A DNA stretch of 64,000 bases from Amblyornis subalaris (Eukaryota; Chordata; Aves; Passeriformes; Ptilonorhynchidae), in the NCBI GenBank assembly GCA_018881555.1, contig JACAXG010000105.1, positions 372,001 through 436,000 of the forward strand. The letters are read 5' to 3'. The translations under genes were made by a program, and so were the position numbers. Below, one piece after another: positions 23,111 through 33,455 of the stretch. Position 1 is the first letter of the stretch. The number at the start of each line of letters is the position of its first letter. Below the pieces are notes generated by a model. It saw nothing but the letters and a program-made list of their open reading frames with translations. It ran no database searches and was not told the DNA's origin.

Positions 23111-23320
23111 GCCATCTTGCGGCTCGGGCCGCGGCGTGACAGGTTGCTCCTGGGACCTCCTGCCATCTCACGGCTGGGGCTGTGGGGTGACAGGTCGTTC
23201 CCTGTGGCCGTCAGACAGGAGCCTCTCACCATCTCACGGCTGGGGCCGCGGGGTGGCGGGTTGCTCCCAGGGCGTCCTGCCATTCCGTGGCTGGGGCCGC
23301 GGGGTGGCAGGCCACCCCCT
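23111..23320 (+). repeat. Tandem repeat with steps of 51, 66 and 51 bp
   Basis: Four units begin at about 23111, 23162, 23228 and 23279, each reading '(g/a)ccatctcacggctggggc' with small changes, followed by 'cgcggggtg.caggttgctcc'. All steps are multiples of three, so the plus frame is kept. It lies near the end of the open frame of the inner element. Confidence 0.8.
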
Positions 23321-23413
23321 ACAGGCACCTCTACAAGCTTTAGTTCTGTTAGAACTCCTTTTGTGTTTTCCAGACCCAACAACCCTTTCACCTATGTCCC
23401 GTACCCATTTTAA

Positions 23414-23726
23414 ATCCCTATTAAAGGCTGAGGGAACAGGGAAAGAGAGACAAGCCAAGCCTCGTGGGCTTATAAAACAAAGAAGGGGGAGATACAAGGG
23501 CTCCTCCTCTAAATAGCAGAAGGAGAGAGAACTGTCCTTTCCTTCTTCCTTTTACTTCAAGAACTTAAATGCCATTTTTCTTTCAATTTTGACAATTTAC
23601 TCTTGTGGCTTTTGTATGTTTTTATTGTTTTGGAGATTTTATATGTTTATAGTTGTTAAGATATTGATTTAGATTGGGTCTGTGGGAGACACCTTCCTCT
23701 TTCTTACAAAACAAAGAAGGGGGAGA
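23414..23726 (+). other. 3' untranslated part of the inner element with two polypurine tracts
   Basis: The same 19-nt motif, AAAACAAAGAAGGGGGAGA, occurs at about 23476-23494 and again at 23708-23726, right before the LTR. The second is the functional-looking polypurine tract, because TGTGG of the LTR follows. The first is followed by TACAAGG and no LTR. Between them lies T-rich DNA (23560-23660). Confidence 0.75.
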
Positions 23727-24015
23727 TGTGGCGGTGGGTTTGACCACCTATTCTCTCCCCTATAATGAGGAAGGTCGCTTCCCCCCGGACTCTGCTTTTG
23801 GTACATCCCTTGTTCAGTTAATCTGTCAGTCTATGTACCCTTATATGGTTTGGTTCTGGAAAGTTCTCCCTTCCTCGGTGCCCCATTGGCCTTGTTTCCC
23901 TGTTCCTCCCCTCGCCTACCCTCATTGGTTTACGTATTGTAGTCCCGCCTTTTTCTCCTCCCACTTACCCCTATGTGATTGGTTCCCAGTGTTCTCTCTG
24001 CCCCTGTTGAGTTCG

Positions 24016-24025
24016 GTATAAAACC
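24016..24025 (+). promoter_or_regulatory. TATA box of the inner LTR
   Basis: GGTATAAAAC lies about 60 bp before AATAAA and about 35 bp after the third inverted CCAAT box, the usual layout of a retroviral U3-R border. Confidence 0.75.
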
Positions 24026-24076
24026 CTGTGTACCCCTGTGCTCTGGGCTCTTCTGCCCCTGCTCCCGGGCCTTTGC

Positions 24077-24082
24077 AATAAA
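24077..24082 (+). promoter_or_regulatory. Polyadenylation signal of the inner LTR
   Basis: AATAAA downstream of the TATA box, followed by a C/T-rich and GT-containing stretch. Confidence 0.75.
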
Positions 24083-24233
24083 CAAGTTGCCACCCCAGAA
24101 GAGCCCCTCCCGACTCTTTGTCCCCGGCTTAAAGCGTTGAGTGTGCCGACCACCGCACACTGCGCCGAGACACCACTGGACATAGGATAGCTCTCGGGAA
24201 GGTTGCGGCACATACCATCGGCCCGCTGCGACA

Positions 24234-24467
24234 ATATGGTATGGCATATCCATTTGGTCAATTTGGGTCAGCTGGCCCCCAGCCTATTGATGGTGATGCT
24301 TAAGAAAAGGGGAATATTGAGAGACAGTGCTGATGCTGTGCCAGCGTTGCTCAGCTGTAGCCAAAACACTGGTGTGCTATCAACACCTTTCCAGCTACCA
24401 ATGCAAAGCACAGTGCTGTCGGGCCTGCTATGGGAAAATGAATTCCACCTCAGCCAGAACCAATACA
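24234..24467 (-). mobile_element. 5' LTR of the outer provirus, U3 side
   Basis: The first six bases are the right copy of ATATGG. The sequence then resumes the LTR of the 45030/49369 family: 'atccatttggtcaatttggg', 'gccaaaacactggtgtgcta', and the terminal 'cagccagaaccaataca', so the minus strand begins TGTATTGG. Together with 20340-20683 it gives an LTR of about 570 bp, close to the 606 bp of the copy at 45030. Confidence 0.82.
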
Positions 24468-24828
24468 GTTGGAAAGACCCCTTAGATAATAGAGTCCAAC
24501 CATTATCCCAGCAGTGCCAAGCCCACCACTAAACCATGTCCTTAAGCCACAACTGCCTCCTGGCATGGTGACTACAGCACTTCCCTGGGCAGCCTGTCAA
24601 AATGCTTGAAAATGCGTTCTGTGAAGAAACTTTTCCTAATGTCCAAACTAACCTTCCCTGGCACAACTTGAGATCATTTCCTCTTGTTCTATTACTTGTT
24701 TCTTGGGAGAAGAGACCAATGCCCACCTTGTTACAGCCTCCTTTCAGGTAGTTGTAGAGAGCGATAAGGTCTCCCCTGAACATCCTTTTCTCCAGGCTAA
24801 ACACCCCCAGCTCCCTTAGCTACTCCTT
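24468..24828 (-). mobile_element. CR1 LINE 3' region, right part of the split copy
   Basis: It continues the CR1 tail of 16566-16595: 'gttggaaagacc', 'gagtccaacc', 'cacttccctgggcagcctgt', 'tcttgttctattacttg', 'gagaccaatgcccaccttgt', 'ggctaaacacccccagctcc'. It is 5'-truncated at about 24828. This is the oldest layer of the nest. Confidence 0.9.
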
Positions 24829-26513
24829 ATCCACTACACATTGTGTAGTGATAGTGTATCTATTGTGATAGTTAACACAGCTGTTCAGAGGAAGAAAGTA
24901 ATTTGTTAAAAAAATTCATAAACCAAAAAACCACCTTGGAAATTATGTCTTGTGCCTTTTACTTTCATATTTGTTTGCTACTGAGGTGCCAGCCTGGAAA
25001 CTTTCTTTTCCCCCTCTCATTTTTATGCTTTTTTCCATGCTCATATATGATGAGAAGTGACTTCCCTCAATCCTATGCCAAATCCCTATTTTCCATTCAT
25101 TCAAATTCTTCTAAAAATATACTGCTCTCAATGAACCACTAAACTAAAGCCTTCTCTATCAGACTGATATGCTGGATCTAAATTTATTTAAGAATAAATA
25201 ATAGTCAATAAATCTAAATTTCTTCCTTCCTCTGATTCTTGCAGTACATTTTCAACATTTCAACTTCTTGTTCTTTCCCATCATTTCAAACAGATACCAC
25301 AACAACAATTATGAAATTAAAATCACTGGAGATTTGGTACTACTGGCATTTGAGGTATCTTACATTCTTGGAAGATGTGAATCTACTTTCATTTTACATT
25401 TTCATGCTCCTTTAAAAGGCTGCAGCAGTTTGAAGGGGCATGTAAGATCACACATCAAGCCAAGATGCAATTCAATTCTGAATACTTGCCCCATAATCCT
25501 CTCTAGTAAATGCCTGCTTGAAAGGCCATGCTGAGCAGGAAAGGGACATGCCAAGAAGACATGCAGAGGCCTGGCACTTCTATGGGCTTCAGGATAGGCT
25601 GAGCAGCAGCTCTCACTTAAACCTCTGTGGAGATGGTTATATCACAGGAAAGACAGTTTTTCAGTCTGAAAAAGTTAAGCAGTTAGTGTTACTTACAGAT
25701 GTCTCTGTCAGCCTTCTCTGGTGTTGGGCTATGTAGTTGTGCTGTGTACAAAAGAATAAAGAAAAAAGTCTCTCCAACACCTTTTCACTGCTTTGCAATG
25801 CCACGGACTTCAGGGTACTTATGTAAAACTCTTAAATCAAATAAATTCTAGCAGCTAAAATGGTATTTTCTTTTGGCTATCTAAAGGTCAAAGACGAGTC
25901 ACTTAATTATTAGACTTTGAATTCTGTTTTGTTTGTCTTTCCTCTGGTCCTCCTATCTCAGGTCTAAGACATATTATGCGGGAGAATGTTTTGCATTTAG
26001 GAGATATCCTACCTGAATATCTTTATTTATGTTTACCATGACAGGCTGGTGTAGCAGGATGCAACATGTGAACATACACTTTGTAGAAAACAAAATGGCT
26101 TAGTCTCATTGTGCAGAATTATACCAAAGGACCAATTTCCAAATATCACTAACTTGACATTTAAATTCTTCAATGTGTTAACAATGTCAGAAATTATTAC
26201 TGTAATGTAACACACTATGTTTATATTCTATGCTTGGATTACAAAAAGAAGGTGTTAACAGTCTTCATTTGTCATTACCCTGTGGCTTAATGATATTTAC
26301 AGGTTTTGTCATTTTTGTTAAAATGTGGTTTTGTTATAATTAGATTGGTACAAAAAACTTGCTTCAGNTGAGAAAACAAATGTAAGTTCTGTAACCAGTA
26401 TGTATTTGAAGAAAATTTTGCAAAATAAAAATAAATTAAAAATAGTCACTGTGGGAGAACTTCTACTTAAATAATCCAGGCAGTTAAATAATTTAGACAA
26501 GCTTTTTTATTTT
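24829..26513. other. Unique AT-rich sequence
   Basis: No gene was recognised. A small perfect hairpin, CACTACAC-att-GTGTAGTG, lies at 24832-24850. A single N is at 26368. Confidence 0.5.
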
Positions 26514-26518
26514 CTTAT

Positions 26519-27717
26519 GTCATGGGTTAATAGATGGGCTGGTGAATCATTGATACGCCTCTGTGAAATTTGCATATTTTGGTGGAAGAGAAGGCTGGAA
26601 GGGCATCCATCTTAAGCTCGCCTGCCATAGGGGTGGCGGCGCTTTGGGCTTCGGCCCAAGCCGCGGCCGCCCCCGCTGTGGAACCACAGCTGCCCCAGCA
26701 CTGCCGGTCCTCTGGAGAACCACGGCAAGCCGCTGTCAGCCTGCGGTGAGTCCTGGCTGGGGTTTTCCCCTTTCGCCACCGGGGCTCATGCTAATCACCC
26801 TGCTGCCGGGAGCGAGTGACCACCACCACGGAGCTCAAAGCTGCAGCAAATCACCGCACCAACACCACTAGCCACAGGGAATGCATCGAGGAATTCTTAA
26901 GACCAAGTACTCAGGCATAGTTTGCAGACACTGATTTCTTCTACCAAGTCAGAGCAAAAAGGTATGATCGCGCGGGAGAAACAAAATGGCTCTGGCCATG
27001 TGGAAGACCTGACATGGGTGCCAGAGTCAGAGAGAAGGGCACAAATCCACCTTATATAGAACTGAGACTTTCTTCTGCGAGCCTTGATGAGCTTTAAATG
27101 TAACAAACTATTTCTCTGTAAGTCGTGAAAGCTATTTGGGGAGATGAAGAGAATTACCACAACATGGGAGAAGTGGTCCCCACTAGAAGTGCGTAAGTGC
27201 TGAGATATTTTTTGGAGATTGAAGAAAAGGACTTTTTACTTCTAGATCAGAATAACTCATCTCATCCTTAAAAAGACAAAACCCTAATGAACTATTTCTG
27301 ACCCATGCTGGCAGTGTATTGAAAAGACTGTGGGTAGTTGGGAGAGAAACTTTTTTTTTTTTCACTGCAGCAGCTTATTCAGGTGGGACTGCTGTCTGTG
27401 ATGGATGTTACAACAGAAGAAGATTCGTTTCTGTATGTCAACAAGGAAAAATCTCTTAAAAATCTCTTAAAATCCCATGTTTTTTCTTTTCTCTTCGCGC
27501 ATGTGGTAAGAGGTGGGATGGTTTTGAGAGAAGGGAGAAGTGCCTGTATGTATTGCCTTAATATCTCTTTATTATTCTTTTATTTTTAGCTTTGTTAGTG
27601 TTAGTGAATAAAATCTATTTTATTATTTTAACCTTGGAGCCTGTTTCTGCCGTCTTAAATCCTCTTAAAAATATAATTGTGGGGGGTCTGGGGTTTTCTC
27701 CAGGCTAACCTACGACA
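26519..27717 (+). mobile_element. 1,199-bp solo LTR with perfect TCTTA target duplication
   Basis: It starts TGTCATGGG and ends CCTACGACA. Identical TCTTA copies flank it at 26514-26518 and 27718-27722. It has a GC-rich block at 26620-26720, a T run near 27350, and AATAAA near 27607 with TATT-rich sequence before it. It carries no retroviral genes. The 5-bp duplication suits an ERVL-like element. The frame at 26563-26871 is inside it and is not a host gene. Confidence 0.88.
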
Positions 27718-27722
27718 TCTTA

Positions 27723-28454
27723 GTATCCACAAGTTCATAGATGAGAATTCTGAAGACTCAGGTGAACTCCAATAATATTTTTTTTGAGTCCTAGATTTTA
27801 AAGCTGTTAATTCTCTTTTAACAAGTATGTTTTTACTACTGTCACACGACTATGTGCCTGAACCAGTCTTTTTCTAAGTTCCTTTTTTAGGTTGTATTTG
27901 AAATGTTTTTGATCAAATACTATATTATGATCACAGCTGTCATTTACATATGAGTGGTTTTATTCCTGTAAATAACAGTTCTAGTTATTTAATCTTTCAA
28001 AGGCAAATTGGGACCTGCTTGGAATTTAAGTTGCAGTTATCAACTCCTATGCAGTGTTTTACATCCAGACTAATTATCTTAAGAATGTTGTTCACATAAA
28101 AAAATAAGTAAAATTCCAGATAGCTTATTAAAATTATTTAATATATCTTTGTTATAATAATTTGTATAATTATAGTGTTTCTAAATGGAAGAATTTAAAT
28201 TTATATATTTTTTCTTCTGATATTGCACCATAAATTATACCTAGCAATGAAACTTCAGCTGTATTTCACTATCTTACTATCCCAGTTCCCGCTATTCCTG
28301 CCTGAAAAAAAATTAATAAATAAAACTTCAGAATGTGGAAATCAAGATTAGCCATATTAGGACAAATGTCTGCTAGTGCTGGCAGTAGAGCAGTGTATGA
28401 ATGTATGCTGACAGCATTTTGTCCACTCTAGTTTTAAATGCTTTATAGATGATC
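27723..28454. other. Unique AT-rich sequence
   Basis: No gene or repeat was recognised. Confidence 0.5.
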
Positions 28455-28497
28455 TCTAGGGTCCCCTCCAAGCCATTTTATGATTCTATGACTCTAT
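28455..28497 (+). mobile_element. Possible CR1 3' terminus
   Basis: The text 'ctagggtcccctccaagcca' followed by 'ttttatgattctatgactct' resembles the last bases of CR1 with its octamer ends. It is short, and upstream homology is not clear. Confidence 0.5.
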
Positions 28498-28949
28498 ATG
28501 TATTATCAAATTCCACAGTAAAAAAAATAGTCAAATAAATCCCTGAAGACTTTTCCACAGCTTTTCGGGAAATAGGAGTTATTGGCCAAATGAGGGGAAT
28601 CGTTAGAGTCGTTTGAATGCCACAAAGCCTAGATCCTCCAATATTATAGCTATTGATGAACAGTGCTTCCACAGCATCAACATCTCTCTTTCACACTTTG
28701 ATCCCATAACAAGTAGGCTAGGGATGGGCAAGAGGTTGGAAGCGGACACAGCTGAGACAGCTGTTCCCAGTTGACCAAAGAGATATTCAGTGCTCTGTAA
28801 CATCATGCTCAGCAATAAAAAACTGGAGGGGTAGTGGTGGTGTACTTCTTCCAGAGTAGCTGTTTCTTGGAGACTGACTGTGCACTGATCTGCACAGTCA
28901 GTCCCCATCTGTGCACCATGTGAGGAGGTGGTGAGTGCCTGTGCATCAC

Positions 28950-29072
28950 TTGGTTGGTTGGTTGGTTTTGTTTGGGTTTATCTGTTGGTTTGTTTCTGGT
29001 GTTTTTCTGTTTGTTTGGTTTTTGCTGGGGTTTTTTTTGGTTTGGTTGGTATTTTGTTTTCTGTTTTTTTCA
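28950..29072 (+). repeat. G/T-rich low-complexity stretch (GGTT/GTTT units)
   Basis: Repeats of ttggttggttgg and tttgtttgg run for about 120 bp up to a fragmentary LTR. It may have grown from the T/G-rich upstream part of that LTR. Confidence 0.7.
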
Positions 29073-29221
29073 CCTGTTAACCCATCTTTATCTTGATCTA
29101 TAAGTTTTTTCAATTTTGCTCTTCTGATCTTTTCCCCTATCCTGCTGGTAGCGGTGGGGATAGGGGTAAGCAAGTGGCTGGATGGTGCTTAGTTGCAAGC
29201 TGGGATTAGTCCACCACCACA
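29073..29221 (+). mobile_element. LTR 3' fragment, same family as the outer provirus LTR
   Basis: The blocks 'aacccatctttatcttgatc', 'ctgatcttttcccctatcct', 'gtggctggatggtgcttagt' and 'gggattagtccacc' match the R-U5 part of the LTRs at 45030 and 49369 read in the opposite direction. The upstream U3 is missing. Confidence 0.7.
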
Positions 29222-32200
29222 GAGACACAGAGGTATTTTGGCATATGCCTAAAAAATTATATTGACAGTAGTGATGAATAAGGAAAAAAGAGAAAAAAAC
29301 CCAAACCCCAAACAAAAACCAACCCCAATTAATTAAACTGGTTCAAGGGAGCTTTTCCTGATTGCTTCAAACCAGACCTCTTCCAGGTAATACAACCACT
29401 GCTCCATAACAGCAAGACATGAGCTGAGGCCCACACCTCCAAAAACGTTAACAGATATGTGTGGACTACTTTTTAAAAGCAGTCTTGTTAGCATGTTTGA
29501 GACCTCACTAAGGTGATGACTCACTTACTCTTTACACTGTTTAGCTCTTGGGGAATGGTGCTGAAGGCTGTTTTAAGGACAAATCAGGCAACACAATTAG
29601 TGGAAAGATAGTAGATGGTCTTCCTATAAAAAAAAAAAATAGAAATAAACCCGAGAAAGTTGTAAGGATACTGAGAAGAGAGAGGGACAATACCATGGCT
29701 TCTGTCTTCGTTTACCAGCAGTGTGCTGGGACCCTCATGGTGCACCATCTGTGGCTCCATCTGTGACAGCACAAGGCAAAGTATGAGGGGTTCTTTGATG
29801 GCACTCTACCTGACTATACTAGGAAATAGGTATAGGTTATTTTCAGGCCCCAGATGTTTCACTGATTTTAGGCAGAGTGCAGTGCCTAAATAACCTTGAG
29901 AAGCTAAGTGTAAGAGAGGTGAACTGTCTTGAAGGTATCCTGACTATGTGATATAGGCCAAAAAATGTGCACAACCATTTCTCCTATTCTTTTTGTGTAT
30001 CTTTCAGGATGTAATTTTCCTGATCTCTTAAGCAGATCAACTTTTGGACATGTAAAAGTAATAATAACAAAGACAATTAATCCAACATTGGTGGGGTTTA
30101 TTACTATTTCAGACAGGGTGTTTGGTTTTACCACTACCAGAGCTTACTCCTTTTCTTTATCCATTTTACTCAAGTCTTCTACAAACTTGATCTCTTGTAA
30201 TAACCACAGCACTGCATTCTGGTACATGAGCTATTTCAAGCACTCTTTAGATGACATTTTTTCTGTTCCGACAGAAAGAAACAACAGATCAGCTTTGATA
30301 GACAGGAATGTAAATATCTCATAAGTATGACAGAAAAATTTATGACTCCATTAAAGATCAAAAAAACGGGACAACAAAAGTAGTTTTGGTCTACAGACCA
30401 GAGTTGCTATGACTCATATTCCACTGAGATGAGAACAAATTTATTTTTCATTGTTCTTAAATCACTTGCAGTATTTGTTTTAATTGCTTTCAGATGAATG
30501 TCACTTTTATATAACACCAAACATCCAGTTTTTGTGGATTAAAGTCTAAAGTGAGGTGAGCACAAATGGTCAAAGGTTCGTGGTAAGTGGAGCTGTGTTT
30601 CAAGGATGCCAAACAAACTGATTAAATGACATGTAGTTCTTAGATAAACTGGATGTCCTCAGGAGTTTTGCCTATGAAGCAGCTTCACTGGATATGGAAG
30701 CTGAGCACTAGGACAAGATTGTTAGTCATGCAGAACTGCAGTAATATGGCAATTTCTTCTTAATTATTAGCTAAGGGCTGTTAAGAGCTGTATTTCATTT
30801 ATAAATGGACTCTGTGAGCAAACCACAGTCCTCCCAGCACAAAAGTTTAGCTTAACAAAAGTAAAATACAGCCAATCTATTTCACTACAGTACTGATATT
30901 TTGTGGTAGGTGAGTTATCCTGAGTAGGATAAAATTGCTAAATTGTTCTGCAAATGACTTTTTAATTGCAACTTGCCAAAAATCGAATGAATTATGCAAC
31001 ACATAAAAAAGTGGGTTTTTTTCTAACTGGGGAGGATAAAGTCTAAATGACATCAACAAGGCAAATCTTAGCAGAAAATAGACTCTCAACAAAGAAATGT
31101 TCAGAGTTCCAAAAGTTTACTACCATTTGTAACAAGACCTCCTACTCTGGATTTTTTCTCCAATGTCTGGACATTTTTATTAGAAGCGTACACAGGATTT
31201 GAAATCATATGCCTTGGGCTGTGATTAGGGAAGACAGCTAATAGCACATTACAACATGGCAGTCTGAGAAGATGAATATTATTAACTGTGAAAAATTTCA
31301 CACAAGGACAGACCTTGGTGATTACATTTTGATTTTGGTTAAATTAATTAAAATTTTTTTAAAAATTATAGTAATGACAACAAACTCATATTTCAGGTTT
31401 GAAAATATCTCTTTCCATTTTCTGAATGTCATTTAACTACTAACATCACAGATCCTTCAATTTTGACATGAATGCTTTCTAGAACCATGAAGTTCTGCTT
31501 GTGTTCATACCCAGAATTATCTAAGTCCTAAGAGGGCTGAACTGTTTGGCATTTAGCACCTAACAATCCATACATTAGGCAATTCTCAACCTAATCTAAG
31601 AGAGGCTTTATTGAGGTTGAAGAGTATGAATAAAACAGTGCTCCTGCCTGCAACAGTGGGTTCAACAAAAATTCAGTTCTGGTGTGTTTTACAGCTCAGC
31701 TGAAGGCTCATGTAGAGGTGAACACTTAAAAGTGTTTTGGTAAAAGCTTCCTCTGAGGATATTGGAAACTATTGTGGTTTAGTTTCTGCTTTTGCTAGAT
31801 ATCAGACATGCTTTTCTGCTTTAATCATTACGGCATAAAAATTTCTAAAATATTGCTATTTGCTCACCCCTTCTTTGAATCAGCTCTGTACAAGACAGGA
31901 TTATTCCAGAATCAGTAATACTAAGATAGACACAACAAATCCAGCTTGACTGAGGAGTGCTGTTGCTGGGACTTCACTAATAATTCTGCCCTAGAAATCC
32001 CTTCTTCCTTCTAAGATCTGATAGATTTTGGGCATAATGATTGTAATATAGGGGGAAAAAAAGAGAAAAACTAATTGAAGGAACAGGATCTTGGAATCCT
32101 GGCCACTTTACCAGCTCTCCTAACAACTATGAGGTTTTTTTTCCTAATGTCTTTGTTTTCCTCACACCAAATAATTTTCAGATCCTTTTTTAACTAAGGA

Positions 32201-32386
32201 AAAGCTTGAAAATTATATTGTGGGGCTGCCTGGCAGTAAAGCAATACTAGCAACTTATATAGTTGAAGTAATGCCAGAAATAACTGAAATTGTAGTGATA
32301 TGCTGCAAGCTCAGTGTTATTATTTTGACCACTGAAATGAGAGGGTAAGTGTTACTACTTCATTGAAACAGAAAAGATTAACCTTG
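29222..32386. other. Unique AT-rich sequence
   Basis: Three kilobases with no recognised gene or repeat. Short frames, such as 29965-30324 (plus), show no domain I know. An A run lies near 29628. Confidence 0.5.
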
Positions 32387-33450
32387 TGTTATGGGTTAGA
32401 AAAAAGAAATGAAAATTTGTTTCCTTTCCCCTGGGGTACCAGGGAGCTTGTGTAGTTGGGGAGGGGCTGGCCCGGAATTGATGGGCGATACTTAAGAACA
32501 AAAGGGAGTTATCTGTTCAGCTGCATTCCACGCTAATGACACCGAATGGACAATACTTAAGGACAAAAGGGACCACTTGCCCAGCCCAGAAGCCAGGACA
32601 ATTCCCTCAATTAAAGAAAAAACAAAGACTTGGAAATACTGACAAGGGGGATGTTTCCCCAGAGGCTGGAGCATCTCGAGAGAACTGCCAGAGACTTGGG
32701 CGAGAGGTGGGTGGAGACCGGGGCTTGTCTCACTCTCGGCTTGGCGTTCGAGGAGGACAGTCGTGTCTGCAGCGAGTGTCGGTTTCACTCTGGGAACAGT
32801 GCTAGACTGCGACGCCTCTGCCCGCTGGCTCCAGAGCACGGATACACTGTGACATCTCCGAGGGTCCCCCTGCGGCACAGGGTACAGAGTTATGCTGTAA
32901 CCAATCGCCGCCCGGAGCTGCTCGTCTCTGCTGTTTCCTGCCTTCTGCTGGTTTGCCAGTGGGTGATACCGAGGTCCATTGTTCCCCAGTCAACCCTGCC
33001 TGCCTGCGCTGCTTGCTGCCCGCTGCTGAGGTTGGTGGAGCCAGGCTGCTGCCCCGTGGGTTCGCACCAGGGGCGATCCCCCCTTTCCCGTTTGCCGGAG
33101 CTGCCATTGCCATGTGAAGGTCATCGTGCCCGCACCACAGCGCCCCCTGCAGCCGCGGGGGAGTCACTGCAGCCTCTCTGCCCCAACAGAGAATCTCCCA
33201 ACAACACACAAGGGAGTGATAAGGGGTTTGTCTGTTCTCTTATGGTTGCCGTTTAACTGTCTTGTTTTATATATATATATATATAGTTATATAACGCTAG
33301 TAAAGAACTGTTATTCTTTTTACTACATTTTTGCCTGAGAGCCCCGTAATTTCAAAGGTACAGTAATTCAAAGGAGGGAGGGAGGTCATCCTTTACTCAA
33401 GGGAGGTTTCCCACCTTCCTTGACAGACACCTGTCCTTCAAACCAGGACA
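32387..33450 (+). mobile_element. 1,064-bp solo LTR
   Basis: It starts TGTTATGGG and ends AAACCAGGACA, an end I know from several avian LTRs. The flanks CCTTG (32382-32386) and CCCTG (33451-33455) match at 4 of 5 bases. The middle is GC-rich (32640-33180). Later parts include a TA run (33270-33287), 'gtaaagaactgttattc' and 'gcctgagagcccc.taatttcaaa', typical of the R-U5 region. The frames at 32492-33256 on both strands belong to the GC-rich part and are not genes. Confidence 0.82.
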
Positions 33451-33455
33451 CCCTG

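Larger units (their letters stand above)
22205..23413 (+). pseudogene. Frame continuing past the TGA: basic, Cys-rich, then GC-rich repeat part
   Basis: Directly after the TGA the same frame stays open for 402 codons to TAA at 23411-23413. It begins with a strongly basic stretch (SPRRRNPRRKRGRKRKQK), like a nuclear-localisation or nucleic-acid-binding segment. At about residues 78-105 lies a Cys/His cluster: CRRRSCPTCN, then CPVWNCPICRYHHRQH. The spacing is not the retroviral CCHC box. From about 22680 to 22960 the DNA is very rich in G+C and CpG, and all frames are nearly stop-free, so coding there is not proven. The last part holds four copies of a Leu-Gly-Pro-rich repeat (23111-23320). I recognise no known family. 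It could be gag nucleocapsid-like, a captured host segment, or non-coding. Confidence 0.5.
20684..24233 (+). mobile_element. Inner endogenous retroviral element, ERVK-like by target duplication, one LTR only
   Basis: A plus-strand element is inserted in the 5' LTR of the outer provirus. It ends in a good 3' LTR (23727-24233) preceded by a polypurine tract. It is flanked by 6-bp ATATGG copies. At the left border there is no LTR: after TGTG, shared with the LTR start, coding sequence begins at once. So the 5' LTR, primer site and the start of gag are missing, probably by a deletion at TGTG microhomology. The internal part has one long frame (20684-23413) with a single TGA. I see no protease, reverse transcriptase, integrase or env. 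It would depend on other elements for movement. Confidence 0.85.
23727..24233 (+). mobile_element. 3' LTR of the inner element (507 bp)
   Basis: It starts TGTGGCGGTGGG and ends GCTGCGACA, followed at once by ATATGG. The U3 part carries three inverted CCAAT boxes (ATTGG at 23885, 23924 and 23978) and a TATA box. R has AATAAA, and U5 has a short C/T-rich part. All elements of a working promoter and polyadenylation site look undamaged, which suggests that this insertion is younger than its host LTR. Confidence 0.88.
16596..24467 (-). mobile_element. Decayed endogenous provirus (outer element), itself interrupted
   Basis: Read on the minus strand the order is: 5' LTR (24467-20340, broken by the inner element), primer site (20314-20331), gag (about 19700-18600), protease (about 18600-18226), pol (18225-16796) and a truncated 3' LTR (16789-16596). 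It lies in a CR1 tail with GTTGC (16591-16595) on one side and GTTGG (24468-24472) on the other, a 4-of-5 duplication. The integrase and most of the RNase H are absent, and I see no env. The two LTR copies differ by roughly 25-30 positions over about 190 bp by eye, so the insertion is old. The LTR belongs to the same family as 45030-45635 and 49369-50028. Confidence 0.85.

Noticed and set aside
22209..23171. 320-codon minus frame in the inner element
   Set aside because: The region is so GC-rich that all frames are nearly stop-free. The plus frame has retroviral context and in-phase repeats, the minus frame has neither support.
26563..26871. CpG-rich frame as a first exon
   Set aside because: It is inside the solo LTR at 26519-27717, which explains the composition.
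32492..33256. Frames of 128-208 codons as a small gene
   Set aside because: They lie in the GC-rich body of a solo LTR bounded by a near-perfect target duplication.
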